A stretch of DNA of 64,000 bases from JAAYAE01 sp963678395 (GTDB lineage Bacteria > Bacillota > Negativicutes > Acidaminococcales > Acidaminococcaceae). Of the stretch, positions 29,587 through 40,426 are shown one piece after another. The notes beneath the pieces are model-generated. The model searched no databases. It saw only the letters and a list, made by a program, of their open reading frames with translations, and had not been told where the DNA came from. Within the stretch, counting starts at the first letter, position 1. Every line of letters begins with the position of its first letter. Made by a program: the position numbers and the translations under genes. The stretch spans positions 1,240,001 through 1,304,000 of the forward strand of contig OY782827.1 of assembly GCA_963678395.1 (NCBI GenBank), written 5' to 3'.

Positions 29587-30933
29587 ATGTTAATTTTATT
29601 AGGTTTTATAATTTTGTTATCTTGTCTTATTATAGGTGTTCGTCGTGGTGGTCTTGGTTTAGCCGCTGTATCAGGCATAGGTTTAATTATTTTCATATTC
29701 GTTTTGGGCTTGAAACCTGGAAAAGCACCTGTAGATGTTATGCTTACTATTATGGCAGTTGTTACCTGCTCTGGTTTTCTCCAAGCCTCTAAAGGTTTAG
29801 ACGTAATGCTTAAATACGCAGAAAAATTTTTACGTAGCAACCCCAAATATATTACTATACTAGCACCAATAACCACATGGTTTCTTACAGTATTATGTGG
29901 TACCGGACATGTAGTCTACGCCATGTTTCCTATTATTTATGACATAGCCATAAAAGAAAATATACGTCCCGAAAGACCTATGGCTTCTGCTTCCGTTGCC
30001 TCCCAAATGGGTGTTTGTGCATCACCAGCCTCTGTAGCGGTTGTCTCCGTTGTAGCAATACTAGCCGCTACATCTCATCCTTTCGGGGTAGTGCAAATAC
30101 TAGCTATTTCAATTCCAGCATCCTTTTGCGGTGCTTTGGCTGCTGGATTGTGGAGTCTAAATCGCGGTAAAGAGCTAGACCAAGATCCTGCTTTTCTAGC
30201 AAAAATAGCTGACCCAGAACAAAAAACTTTTATTTATGGTGAACGTGACGATGCTAACCTTGCTGATAAAAATTTACCCAAAACTGCCTATCGAGCAGCC
30301 AGTATTTTCTTACTCGGTATTTTAATAATTGCTATTTTCGGTAGTTTTCCAGCGCTCCTACCACATTTTGTTAATGCCAAAGGGGTATTAAAACCACTCT
30401 CAATGACACCTACTATCCAACTTTTAATGCTAGCTATTGCAGCAACAATTATGCTTTTCTGCAATGTTAAATCTGCTGATGTTGCTTCCGGCTCAGTCTT
30501 TAAATCCGGAATGGTTGCTATTGTTTCTGTATTTGGTGTCGCCTGGATGGCCGATACATACTTTGGTGCCTACATTCCTACTGTGAAAAAAACTCTTAGT
30601 GCCGTTGTTTTAGCTTATCCTTGGCTTTACGCTGCTGTCCTCTTTTTAGTTTCTAAACTGATTAATTCACAAGCTGCAGCCGTTGCTGTTATTGTACCCA
30701 TGGCCCTTAGCGTAGGGGTTGATCCTCTAATAATAGTATCATTCATGCCTGCTTGCTATGGTTACTTTATTCTGCCTACTTACCCTTCCGACCTTGCCTG
30801 TATTGGCTTTGATCGCTCTGGGACAACCAGAATTGGAGCTTTCATAATAAACCATAGCTTTATCATGCCTGGCCTAATAGGTGTAACAACTGGCTGTGTT
30901 GTCGGTTACGCACTAGCACATTTAATTTATTAG
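29587..30933 (+). CDS. anaerobic C4-dicarboxylate transporter, DcuA/DcuB family
   Basis: Fumarate/succinate or aspartate antiporter of anaerobes, 448 residues with 10-12 membrane segments. RBS GAAAGGGG before ATG 29587. Family motifs: GARKGG-like GVRRGGLGLA, PGKAPVDVMLTIMAVV, LCGTGHVVYAMFPIIYDIAIKENIRPERP, PTYPSDLACIGFDRSGTTRIG. All are intact. Monocistronic, ending in a long hairpin. It implies fumarate reduction or succinate metabolism, common in Negativicutes. DcuA versus DcuB cannot be settled from sequence. Confidence 0.92.
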   Translation: MLILLGFIILLSCLIIGVRRGGLGLAAVSGIGLIIFIFVLGLKPGKAPVDVMLTIMAVVTCSGFLQASKGLDVMLKYAEKFLRSNPKYITILAPITTWFLTVLCGTGHVVYAMFPIIYDIAIKENIRPERPMASASVASQMGVCASPASVAVVSVVAILAATSHPFGVVQILAISIPASFCGALAAGLWSLNRGKELDQDPAFLAKIADPEQKTFIYGERDDANLADKNLPKTAYRAASIFLLGILIIAIFGSFPALLPHFVNAKGVLKPLSMTPTIQLLMLAIAATIMLFCNVKSADVASGSVFKSGMVAIVSVFGVAWMADTYFGAYIPTVKKTLSAVVLAYPWLYAAVLFLVSKLINSQAAAVAVIVPMALSVGVDPLIIVSFMPACYGYFILPTYPSDLACIGFDRSGTTRIGAFIINHSFIMPGLIGVTTGCVVGYALAHLIY

Positions 30934-30950
30934 TTCTTATTTGTAAAATT

Positions 30951-31035
30951 AAAAAATATACCCTTTTCAATTATTGTTAGCTGGAATTACCATTATAATT
31001 CAGCATAATAACAATTGATTTGGGTATATTTTTTT
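30951..31035 (+). terminator. long hairpin terminator after dcu
   Basis: AAATATACCC..CAATTATTGTTA pairs with TAATAACAATTG..GGGTATATTT, then T8. Confidence 0.85.
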
Positions 31036-31143
31036 TCACTACACCATATACTTCTCAAAGGCGCACAGAATTGAGCTCATTTTACAATATATATACATAT
31101 GCGTTATAATATATCTATATATTGTATAGAAATGGGGTCTTTG

Positions 31144-32283
31144 ATGATTAAATTTGAAAACGTGACAAAAAAATTCAAAAGTAAAGAAGTGCTTCACAGT
31201 ATTAATTTGGAAATACCTGAAGGAAAGCTTATTTCAATTATTGGTTCCAGTGGCTGTGGAAAAACAACTATGCTGAAAATGATTAACCGCTTAGTTCCTT
31301 TAACCTCTGGGAGTATTTTTATCAATGGTAGAAATATCCTAGACACGCCACCCGTGGAATTACGCAAACAAATTGGCTATGTTATTCAACAAACAGGCCT
31401 TTTCCCTCATCTAACCATAGAGGAAAATATTGCCTTGCCTATGCTGCTGCACAAATGGTCCAAAGAAGATATTGCAACTAGAATGAAAGAGCTTCTCAAC
31501 ATGGTAAGCTTGACTAGTGATATGTTAAACCGTTGTCCACCAGAATTAAGTGGTGGACAACAACAAAGGATTGGCGTAGCAAGAGCTTTTTCCACCAATC
31601 CCGATATTATTTTGATGGATGAACCTTTTTCTGCCCTAGATCCTATTACTAGGAATAATCTGCAAGAAGAACTTAATGACTTACAAAAAGAACTGCGTAA
31701 GACGATTGTTTTCGTAACACATGATATGGACGAAGCAATTAAAATTTCTGATACCATTTGTCTCATGAGAAATGGTGCTATTGAGCAATTAGCAACTCCT
31801 GAAAAACTTTTAAAAAATCCTGCTAATGATTTTGTGGAAACTTTTATCGGTAAAAACCGCATTTGGTCATCACCTGAATTTATAAAAGCAAAAGACATTA
31901 TGATAGAAAACATACCAACTTGCGGACCCAAAACAGGCCTACTTAGCTGCTTGGAAAAAATACGTTCCGAAGTTCTTGACTATATATTGGTACGAAACCG
32001 CTTGACCAACGAATTTTTAGGGGTTTTAACTTCCGGAATGCTTCAAGATTTACCTAGTTATGAAGGCGTGGCTAGTGATATCATGCGACAACCGGTAATA
32101 ACCTTGTCTGAACAAGATAGTTTAGTGGAAATCTTGCAAAAAATTAATGAGCACAATCGTCCTTATCTAATTGTGCTAGATGCTAATAAAGTAGCAACCG
32201 GCATCATTACTCGCAAAAGCCTTATCGCTATCTTGGGTAAACAGTATCTCAGTGACGATAGTGATGAAGGTATGGTGATATAA
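31144..32283 (+). CDS. opuCA: glycine betaine/carnitine/choline ABC transporter ATPase with CBS domains
   Basis: Osmoprotectant importer ATPase, 379 residues. The start ATG 31144 gives MIKFENVTKKF, the family N-terminus. Walker A GSSGCGKTT, signature LSGGQQQRIGVARAF, Walker B IILMDEPFSALDP, H-loop VFVTHDMDEA. The C-terminal 120 residues are a CBS pair (VRNRLTNEFLGVLTSGML, then NRPYLIVLDANKVATGIITRKSL), which senses ionic strength or cyclic nucleotides in OpuA/OpuC. It overlaps the next gene by one base (TAATG). The operon is intact. Confidence 0.92.
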   Translation: MIKFENVTKKFKSKEVLHSINLEIPEGKLISIIGSSGCGKTTMLKMINRLVPLTSGSIFINGRNILDTPPVELRKQIGYVIQQTGLFPHLTIEENIALPMLLHKWSKEDIATRMKELLNMVSLTSDMLNRCPPELSGGQQQRIGVARAFSTNPDIILMDEPFSALDPITRNNLQEELNDLQKELRKTIVFVTHDMDEAIKISDTICLMRNGAIEQLATPEKLLKNPANDFVETFIGKNRIWSSPEFIKAKDIMIENIPTCGPKTGLLSCLEKIRSEVLDYILVRNRLTNEFLGVLTSGMLQDLPSYEGVASDIMRQPVITLSEQDSLVEILQKINEHNRPYLIVLDANKVATGIITRKSLIAILGKQYLSDDSDEGMVI

Positions 32284-33863
32284 TGAGTATTTTTACTTAT
32301 ATGTTCACCAATTGGGCTCAAGTTTGGTCTCTTCTTTTAGAACACATCCAACTAACAGCCTTAGCAGTAGGCATTGCTATTTTTATAGGTGTCCCTATCG
32401 GTATCTTAATCAGTTATAAACGCTGGCTAGACAAACCTGTTTTGAGTTTTGCTAATTTAGTACAGGCCATCCCCAGCATGGCCCTACTAGGTTTTGCCAT
32501 ACCAATTTTTGGCATTGGCAAATTACCGGCAATTATAATTGTTATTCTTTATTCGCTATTACCCATTATAAAAAATACCTATACCGGCATTACTCAAATA
32601 AGCCCACAGATGATTGAAGCCGCTATGGGTATCGGTATGACAAGATGGCAAATTTTACGGAAGATACACTTTCCTTTAACCCTGCCAATACTAATGGCCG
32701 GCGTCAGAATATCTGCTGTAACCGCAGTAGGGCTTATGACAATCGCTGCTTTTATAGGTGCAGGTGGCCTTGGTTACTTGGTATTTAGTGGCATACAGAC
32801 AGTAAATAATGGGCAAATAATGGCCGGTGCTTTACCTGCCTGTATTCTTGCCTTAGTTCTGGATTGGCTGCTTTCCTTAGTTGAAGAATTAGTAACACCA
32901 ATAAGCCTGCAACCAAATGCACTTAAAAACAGGGATACTATAACACGCAAACGCAAAAAACAAAAAGCAACTTTATTTATTGCTACCTTACTAGTTTTAG
33001 GTCTATTATTTAATAGTCTTCTAGGTGAGTTTAATAAAGATAAAAATGTTTTCCGTGTAGCATCTAAACAATTCACTGAACAACTTATTTTAGGTAATTT
33101 AGTAGCGGATGTATTAGAAGCAAAAACCGATTTAAAGGTAGAACGCCACCTAAATCTTGGTGGAACAAACGTCTGCTTTTCTGCCATTGATGCTGATGAA
33201 ATCGACATGTATGTGGATTATTCCGGAACATTGTATACCGAAGTACTAGATAATCCTCCTATTTCCAATGTTAATAAAGTTTATGATGTCAGTAAAAAAG
33301 AATTGCAAAATAAATATAATCTAACCGCTCTTAAACAAATGAATTTTAATAATACTTATGCTATGGCTATTAAGCAATCTTTGGCCAATAAATACAAGAT
33401 TTCTAAGTTAAGCGATTTAAAAGTTTATGGCGGAATGCTCCGTGCAGGAACAACCCTTGAATTTTTAAATAGAGCCGATGGTATGGAAGGTTTAGAACAT
33501 GCGTATAATTTCAAATTTAAATCCACTAAGGGTTTAAATGGCGCTTCACGTTATGTTGCCCAACAAAGCGATAATGTTGATGTAATTGATGCGTTTGCTA
33601 CCGATGGATTATTAAAAAAATTCAAGCTTGTAGTCTTAAAAGATGACAAGCACTTCTTCCCTCCTTATTATGCCGTTCCACTGGTACGCAGTGAGGTACT
33701 AAAGAAACATCCTGAGATCATTAAACCCATCGAACAATTAGGGGCTTTATTAGATGACGAAACTATGCAGAACTTAAATTACCAAGTTGACGAATTGGGA
33801 AAAAATCCAGAAACAGTTGCTCATAACTTCTTAGTTAAAAATGGTTTAATTACCCCAAAATAA
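32283..33863 (+). CDS. osmoprotectant ABC transporter permease-substrate-binding fusion
   Basis: One polypeptide of 526 residues. Residues 1 to about 215 are an OpuCB-type permease (EAA loop EAAMGIGMTRWQILRKIHFPLTLP); a further membrane helix near 228-248 tethers a C-terminal OpuCC/OpuF-type ligand-binding domain (KQFTEQLILGNLVADVLEAKT, GGTNVCFSAIDADEIDMYVDYSGTLY, AFATDGLLKKFKLVVLKDD). Such fusions are known in lactic acid bacteria and clostridia. With the CBS-ATPase it forms a two-gene osmolyte importer. Probable substrates are betaine, carnitine or choline. Confidence 0.9.
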   Translation: MSIFTYMFTNWAQVWSLLLEHIQLTALAVGIAIFIGVPIGILISYKRWLDKPVLSFANLVQAIPSMALLGFAIPIFGIGKLPAIIIVILYSLLPIIKNTYTGITQISPQMIEAAMGIGMTRWQILRKIHFPLTLPILMAGVRISAVTAVGLMTIAAFIGAGGLGYLVFSGIQTVNNGQIMAGALPACILALVLDWLLSLVEELVTPISLQPNALKNRDTITRKRKKQKATLFIATLLVLGLLFNSLLGEFNKDKNVFRVASKQFTEQLILGNLVADVLEAKTDLKVERHLNLGGTNVCFSAIDADEIDMYVDYSGTLYTEVLDNPPISNVNKVYDVSKKELQNKYNLTALKQMNFNNTYAMAIKQSLANKYKISKLSDLKVYGGMLRAGTTLEFLNRADGMEGLEHAYNFKFKSTKGLNGASRYVAQQSDNVDVIDAFATDGLLKKFKLVVLKDDKHFFPPYYAVPLVRSEVLKKHPEIIKPIEQLGALLDDETMQNLNYQVDELGKNPETVAHNFLVKNGLITPK

Positions 33864-33886
33864 AAATTGCTATAAAAAACATATTT

Positions 33887-33930
33887 CAAAAGTACGCTCC
33901 CCACTATTTATAGTTGGGAGCGTACTTTTG
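33887..33930. terminator. rho-independent terminator after the osmolyte operon
   Basis: Stem CAAAAGTACGCTCCC / GGGAGCGTACTTTTG, followed by ATTTT; also serves the convergent sensor gene. Confidence 0.85.
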
Positions 33931-33969
33931 ATTTTAAAACTCTTTATTCAAAATTTTTTATTGCTAAGC

Positions 33970-35988
33970 TTACTCTTCACCTTGCAAAAAAGGGAAAAAT
34001 TTTACATCTTCTTTTAACATATGACCAGATAAAACATCTGAAATAATAAAAGAGACTAATGCTGCCGGCTTAATTTCGCCTGCCCGATAAGCTTCTTTTA
34101 ATGTAGCAGCTTTGGCAATTAGTTCTTTATGAATATTGGTATGTTCCTTATACTCTCGATAGTCAAAACCTGCTAGTACTTTTTCTTCATATTCAAAATG
34201 ACTAATAATATCTTTTATCAAGATATCCAATTTTTTTAAAATCAATTCATTATCAGCTCCGGAAAATAACATATTAATTAATTTATTTCCCACTTTCAAG
34301 AGTCTACGATGTTGGGCATCTATTTCTCTATGGCTACTTTCCCACTCACTTCTCCCTTTTAATTGCTCTGCGATAAAGATTAGTTGCTCCTTATCATTAG
34401 CAACAACAACTCTATTGCGCCCACCGTTTTTCGCTCTGTACAAAGCAGCATCAAGCCTTTCATACCAGTTAGTGAATAACTCATTAGAAATTCTTTCACT
34501 AACTCCAAAACTAGCAGTAACTTTACCGGCAAAAGGATGAGCATAATTTTCCAACGCAGAACGAATTTTTTCGGCAACTTTTCTAGCTGCCAACACATTA
34601 GTTTCAGGAAGTAAAATCAAAAATTCCTCTCCCCCCAGCCTTATGATACTATCAGTTTCCCGTAATAATTCAATAGCTATACCAGCAATAGTTTTAAGGA
34701 CTATATCGCCAATAGGATGCCCATAAGAATCATTAACTTGTTTAAAATAGTCTACATCCATCATTATTAAGGACAATGGTCTATTATATCTATCTGCCCT
34801 TTTTATGTCTTGTTCTATCTTGTTTATACCCGCCACTCTTTTCAAGCATCCGGTTAGTTTGTCATAAGTTAGAGCGATTTTAGTTTTTTGTACATCCTCC
34901 TGATATAATGCAAATAAAACTGCAAACAGTAACGAAATTAATAAAAGTCCAAAAAGTAATACTGGAGTATGAAAAACTCCTAATAAACTAAGTAAATAAC
35001 TGCTATAATCGTTAGCATAAGGCTCTACATTAGACGGAATTTGCGAAATTATAAAACCATAATTAGCGCCCAATTTAGTATGCTCAGCATCTGCTTCCCA
35101 ATTACTTCTGCTGTGCAAGATATCATTAGCAAAATCTATATATTGAAAGGTGAATATACCATTACTGCTAAAAAACTGTCCTGCGCCCTCAGTTTTAATA
35201 CGCTTCCATTCCTTGGGAAATTCATTTTGAAAAGATTGTGCTCGCCTATCTTGATACAAAAATGCCCAATCATTTTCTTCCCTAGGGCCTGTTAACCAAT
35301 ATCCATCTTCATTCACAAGTTGCATATATCTTGTATTTGTATTAGCAGCTTTTATTTCATGCAGTACAAATTCGCCCAAATAATTAAGAATGATAATTCC
35401 TTGCTTTTTGCCTTCTTTGTCAAACACAGGTAAAGCAGCTCTAATAATGGGTTTTAATGGCGATTCAAATGCATTTCCCTCTATATTCAAGTCAAACTTG
35501 GATATATATATATGTCCTTCGTTATGAGCAAAAGCCTCTGCAAAATAATACCTATTTGCTTGGTCCTGTAAAAAGTCATCCTTGACTTTTTCCGCATGAC
35601 CATTAGTGAAATTTATCCTTATAATTTCCTTACCAAATTCATTAATATATCTTAATTTATCATACTTTTTCATGCTATTAAGAAAAACTACCCATTCCTT
35701 TTCTACACTGCTCTTACGGCTCTTACCATCAATATAATTTCTAAACGTTGGCGAATTATATAGAAACTCTAAATCGTTATCAATACCACTAAGCTCTTCC
35801 TGAACAATGCTGGTTTGTGCCTTAACAGAAATTTTTTCATTTTTTATCATTATCAGACGTGTGGTGTTTATATTATGTTCTTGAAAGCTGGAATAAGAGC
35901 ACAATAAAATGGTAAAGGTTAGAAAAAATGTGATGATCAATGTATTTCTTTGCTTTGCTAACACATTTTTTAAATTTTCTTTCATCAT
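33970..35988 (-). CDS. membrane sensor diguanylate cyclase with C-terminal hemerythrin domain
   Basis: About 672 residues. N-terminal helix (about 15-37), extracytoplasmic dCache-like sensor, second helix (about 330-355), GGDEF domain with an intact RLGGEEFLILLP signature and DVDYFKQVNDSYGHPIGD, then a bacteriohemerythrin domain: HREIDAQHRRL, HFEYEEKV, HTNIHKEL and HMLKEDVKFFPFL give the His/Glu/Asp ligands of a di-iron O2 site. Predicted to make cyclic di-GMP under control of an external ligand and of oxygen. ATG 35988 or 35985 follow GGTGGAAA. Intact, unlike the three EAL genes, so it is the only undamaged cyclic-di-GMP gene in the window. Confidence 0.9.
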   Translation of the reverse strand: MMKENLKNVLAKQRNTLIITFFLTFTILLCSYSSFQEHNINTTRLIMIKNEKISVKAQTSIVQEELSGIDNDLEFLYNSPTFRNYIDGKSRKSSVEKEWVVFLNSMKKYDKLRYINEFGKEIIRINFTNGHAEKVKDDFLQDQANRYYFAEAFAHNEGHIYISKFDLNIEGNAFESPLKPIIRAALPVFDKEGKKQGIIILNYLGEFVLHEIKAANTNTRYMQLVNEDGYWLTGPREENDWAFLYQDRRAQSFQNEFPKEWKRIKTEGAGQFFSSNGIFTFQYIDFANDILHSRSNWEADAEHTKLGANYGFIISQIPSNVEPYANDYSSYLLSLLGVFHTPVLLFGLLLISLLFAVLFALYQEDVQKTKIALTYDKLTGCLKRVAGINKIEQDIKRADRYNRPLSLIMMDVDYFKQVNDSYGHPIGDIVLKTIAGIAIELLRETDSIIRLGGEEFLILLPETNVLAARKVAEKIRSALENYAHPFAGKVTASFGVSERISNELFTNWYERLDAALYRAKNGGRNRVVVANDKEQLIFIAEQLKGRSEWESSHREIDAQHRRLLKVGNKLINMLFSGADNELILKKLDILIKDIISHFEYEEKVLAGFDYREYKEHTNIHKELIAKAATLKEAYRAGEIKPAALVSFIISDVLSGHMLKEDVKFFPFLQGEE

Positions 35989-36171
35989 TTTCCACCCACT
36001 TCCTCAAAATAATCATTTATTATTAAACCATTATTTAGACATATTGCTTTTAATGACAGTTATACATGAAACATTAATTTTATGTATACAATACTCTAGC
36101 ATAAACTGGCTAGCTACTAAAATATGCTCTAATACAATATTGTAAAATGAGATTTCCTATTTAGCTATATT

Positions 36172-36714
36172 TTATTTGTTCAAATTCTTCCCCAATTCAT
36201 AAGCTAAGTCAAGTTCTTTGCACCCGCTTATATCTCCTTTATTCTCCACTCCACTAACTGTAATAATGCCTTTATCTTCCCACCCCAAGTATGACGCAAT
36301 AGCTTTATATGTAGCAATACTTGGAATAAAGGCCGCACCGTCATTATCTGCGCAAACACTTAATAAGACGGAAGCTTTTATGGGAAAACTATTCCGTAGT
36401 GGATTATGCAACCGATCTAAAAGTGCCTTTAACTGAGCGGAAATACTATAAAAATAAACTGGAGACGCTAAAACTAAAATATCTGTTTTGCTTAAAAGCC
36501 CATAAACTTCGTTCATATCGTCTTGCAAAATGCACTGCTTGGTACTATAGCAAGCTTGGCAGTCTATACAAGGCCTTATTTCTTTGCCGCCGACACTATA
36601 TGTGGTTACTATGTTCCCAACCTCACAAGCACCCTTTACCAACGCATCAGCTAAAATTTTTGTATTACCATTAATTCTTGGGCTCCCGACTAAAACTAAA
36701 ATTCTTTTTTGCAT
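36172..36714 (-). CDS. flavodoxin-like NAD(P)H-dependent FMN reductase / iron-sulfur flavoprotein type
   Basis: 180 residues. FMN phosphate loop GSPRINGNTKILADALVKG, CIDCQACYSTKQCILQDDM cysteine cluster as in multimeric flavodoxin-fold iron-sulfur flavoproteins, and LASPVYFYSISAQLKALLDR flavin-binding loop. A cytosolic redox protein; partner unknown. Weak Shine-Dalgarno (GGAAATA) before ATG 36714. Intact and monocistronic; it marks the chromosomal side of the ssrA island. Confidence 0.85.
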   Translation of the reverse strand: MQKRILVLVGSPRINGNTKILADALVKGACEVGNIVTTYSVGGKEIRPCIDCQACYSTKQCILQDDMNEVYGLLSKTDILVLASPVYFYSISAQLKALLDRLHNPLRNSFPIKASVLLSVCADNDGAAFIPSIATYKAIASYLGWEDKGIITVSGVENKGDISGCKELDLAYELGKNLNK

Positions 36715-37110
36715 GATTATTTCCTATTCTAATGCGTATTTTTTATTTAGAAAAATTTTTCTTATACTAATATAATTGTTTCGCTATACAACCTAATTCT
36801 CCTGCAATATTAAGTGCTTTTGTTACTTAAAAGAAATTTTCAACGATATATCATTCTGCTTAAGCTAACTTTTAATCAAATAAAAAACTAATGTAATTTA
36901 TTTCTTATTACAGCAAAGAAGCAAAATATTTTTTCTCTGTCAAATCTTGGGATAAACCAATACAAGTTAATCTTACTTGTGTCGATTTTTATGCCTCGGA
37001 AAATAAAATTCTGTTTCGTAATATACTAGACATTTTAATGCTGTAACTAGCTATTTTTATGACCTTAATCTTATTGTTTATTCCAATGTATGAGGTTAAC
37101 GATTAGAAAA
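36715..37110. other. 396-base stretch without a recognisable gene
   Basis: AT-rich intergenic sequence between the flavoprotein gene and the first ssrA-like repeat. I see no conserved frame, RNA or clear repeat. Confidence 0.5.
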
Positions 37111-37210
37111 ACACAAAAAATCTATGTTTTCCTTGCCGTAAAGGTATAGGAAACATAGATTTTTCTATTAAAGTTAATTTTAAAATTCTGGTTTTAATTG
37201 GTGGAGATGA
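37111..37210. repeat. ssrA 3'-end repeat, copy 1 (terminator plus att-like core)
   Basis: Contains the terminator hairpin TCTATGTTTTCC / GGAAACATAGA flanked by A6 and T5, then a 26-base block (37185-37210) identical to 44533-44558, the 3' end of ssrA including the CCA complement. The stem differs from copy 4 but compensating changes keep it paired. It marks the far boundary of the island. Confidence 0.85.
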
Positions 37211-37318
37211 TTCGTGACCTTGCAAAACTACCTAATTTCTTGTTTATTCAAACCTTTTAATCAATAGCCCTCCTTAACGTCCTTGTAACTCTTGCCTTTA
37301 CCTGCTTAACAATTATAT

Positions 37319-40185
37319 TTATGGTCTGAAATTAGGAGGAGTCCCCTTTATATATTCATCTTTAAGAAGTTTTTTGCATTTTTCACACTTTCTTGCAATC
37401 TCACCATATGGCTTATTTTTATTTCTACTTTTTGCACATTTCAAACATGCCTTTATAGTTTCCCCTAATTTATCCGGATAGTTTTTGCGCTTTTTCAAGA
37501 GTCCTTCCATATCTAATGTAACAATCATTACCACATCTGTTTCTCCTCCTTTAATCTGCAGAATATTCTTTTGAGCGCTTACATATGGTGCTGTAATTCG
37601 AGAATCTCCGTAAGCAGCTGTATTTGCTTGTATTACAAAACAATGCAAATCTCTAGCCGAAGCTTCTACTATAGCAGAAAAATAATTAGTGTCTCTATTC
37701 AGTTGTGGAACAAATAATGCTTCTATTTGCGATTTTATACTAGCTCTAGACAAAATATCTGTAAACTCATAACAAAGAATTGTACTATATCTATATTTTC
37801 CATTATCAACAACATAGTAAACTGGTTTCGTAATATCCTCGCATTTATATCCTAGATGGCTCAATTCTATTTTCTCTTTTGGAGCATAATATTTTTTTTC
37901 TCTAACAAGTAAAAGCCATGTAACAAAAGATTTGCCAATTACCGCAGGTATAACATTACAAACATTGTTAAACGCTCTATTCCCTAATGTAATATATTGC
38001 AAGCCGGTTACTATTGAAATATGATTTTTTATCGCAAAAACCGCTATATCCATTAACCAAGAGGTTGGGAAGTAAAACTCTGGGAATACAAGTATATCAA
38101 CCTTCTCTTCCTTAGCGATATTCAATATTTTGAATAGTCTCAGCTTGTTATCTAATGTTAACTTTTTTGTTTGATTATGAACCGACGAAAGTATATCTTT
38201 CTCAAATATTTTCGTATTAACCACCGCTACTTTAGGGTTTTTGTTTGAATTATCATTTATTACATATCTGTAATTTAAAATCTCATTGTACTCACTGATT
38301 TTTTCAATTTTAAATGAATTTTGTAAATACTCACCCAAATTATTACATTCAATGTACTTATTAAACAATTTATTTGTTTTAGCCACTATCTTATTATTGC
38401 TATAAAACCGATACCATAAGTCCGCAATAAAAAATTCAATTGAATGAATATATCTTGGTGACCATTCTAATTTAAACTCGTCAAAATCAAAAACTTTTAT
38501 ATTGTTTACAACCATAGTCTCTAAATTCATTTCTATTAGTGAATCATTTTTAACTAAAGAATAATTAATTAAAGGATATGCAACCATATTATAATTTAAA
38601 AGATTGCTACTCCTAAATTTTTTAGCCAACGTAAGTACTTTTATCTTTTTTTGTCCAAAGCTAAAATCTAACCCTGTTGCAAGTGCAGCAGAAACAAACA
38701 ATTTTTCTTCAATATCTCGTTTTAAACGATTCAGCAAGCTTCGCTTTTTTTTCTCAAGCACTTCATTATCATCTAAAGCTTCAAAATTTAATTTGCTTAT
38801 TTCATCTTTTACCTGGATATAAAAGTTCCTTGCCCTCACATTATCTTTACATAACAAAAATAACTCGAAAATCGCCCTCCAATTATTGGAGAATTCTAGG
38901 CTTTGACTCCCCTTATAAAATTCCTCAAACCTAAATCTCTTATTTTATTGCTAAAATCCAAGTTTTGGATATTATATGCATTTTTCTCAAATGATGTACT
39001 CAAAACATCTATGTCTGGCAAAAGATTGCCTTCACTACTATTCATTTGAATTGCATTTGCATATATGCTTAGAAAAATTGGTTTGTCATTTTTAGAAAAT
39101 ACAAAACAATTTATTTTATCTTTCTGAATTTTAATGTTGTTGTATTCATGAAATTTCCATTCTTCCTCTTTTGAACTAGAAACTACTCCCTTATCTTTTA
39201 AGTACTTAATTGCATCATCTTTATTTATAAAACTTCTATCATCCGAAGACACTTTAAGTACCAACAAAATATCGTCAACGTACCTACTATAGTAAAGAGG
39301 CTTTAATTTATCCGTAATTAAGTTATCAAATTTTTCAAGATATAATTCTCTTAGAAGTATAGCACTAGTAATTCCAATAGGAAAAACACAAGTTTTTTCT
39401 ATATTCCTAACACCTTTTTTATACTTAGAAATTATTTTTGTATAAGTAAAATATATTTTTTCAATAACTTGGGTTAAAAAATCAAATGATTGCAATCTTA
39501 AATCATCGTTAAAATATTTTGGTAAATTAGAAAAATTGAATTCAACAGAATAATAAAAACTCTTTAAATCTAAACATAATAAAACAGTTTCAGAATTAGT
39601 ATAATTATTTTTTATTGTATCAAATGCACCTTTTCTCCATAAACTATATAAATCAAAATATGGTTTAAATGAACGATTGGACGCAAAATCAATTCCCTTA
39701 ATTAAGTCTTTATCGTGGTTAAAAACACTTTCTTTAAACTTTGTTGCAGCTGAATATTTAAATATTTCTGACCGGTCAGTTGTGATTTTGCCCAAAAGTA
39801 GTGTCCAAAGATAATCAACAACGAACAACTCAATTGGCATATCAATAAAAAAGTTTACTTTCTGAACATCTTGTTCATGAATTATTGAGCCTTGAATAAT
39901 ATCAGATAGATCAGTTTTGGGCGTAAATTTCTTGGGCAAAATTTTGAAATCTATTTTATCAATTAAGCATTGAAAATATTCCATATTCTCATCAAATAAA
40001 TTATCCGATATTTTTAACAACGTATCATCAAATAATTCTCTATCACTTTCTAAACTAGCAAGTCTTTTTTTAGTAAACAATAATGTTTTATCATAATATA
40101 AATGAGATTTGAGTTTTTTATAAGCCCCCTTTACCATCTTCAACGTTTCTTCTTTATCCGCAAAAATATTTTCCAAAAAAATCAC
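37319..40185 (-). pseudogene. reverse transcriptase-nitrilase defence protein (DRT type 1 / UG1-like), one frameshift
   Basis: The N-terminal part (40185 to about 38920) is a reverse transcriptase: motif A LCLDLKSFYYSVEF and catalytic YVDD in SRYVDDILLVL. The C-terminal part carries a carbon-nitrogen hydrolase (nitrilase) with Glu in LVFPEFYFP, Lys in YYAPKEKIEL and the nucleophile Cys in STILCYEFTD. The RT frame stops at 38896; with one extra T in the A4/T4 run at 38917-38920 it reads NFYKGSQSLEFSNNWRAIFE straight into the nitrilase part, giving one protein of about 955 residues. Single-chain RT-nitrilases are the effectors of DRT1 anti-phage systems. All catalytic residues survive. As read, two separate polypeptides would be made. 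The start is uncertain (GTG 40185 or a TTG nine bases on). Confidence 0.82.
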
Positions 40186-40426
40186 CTGCTCTCATAAATA
40201 AGCACGCCCTAATTTTTATAAAAGTTTCATTACAATTTATTTCCACTATTTCTGTCGCATCTGAAATTAGAATTGGCGTTTCAAATAACACTGTACTACC
40301 CCCTATTAATATCTAATTTTAAAAACATACAATTATCTTTAATAGTTCTGTATTTAATCCTTAAACCCTTTATATTATTATTTTATAAATTAGATTATTT
40401 AATGCCCCATAATCCCTTAAACACAC

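Noticed and set aside
37319..40185. Group II intron or retron explanation for the reverse transcriptase
   Set aside because: No maturase/HNH domains, no intron ribozyme domain V, no msr/msd-like inverted repeats next to the RT; the nitrilase continuation fits DRT1.
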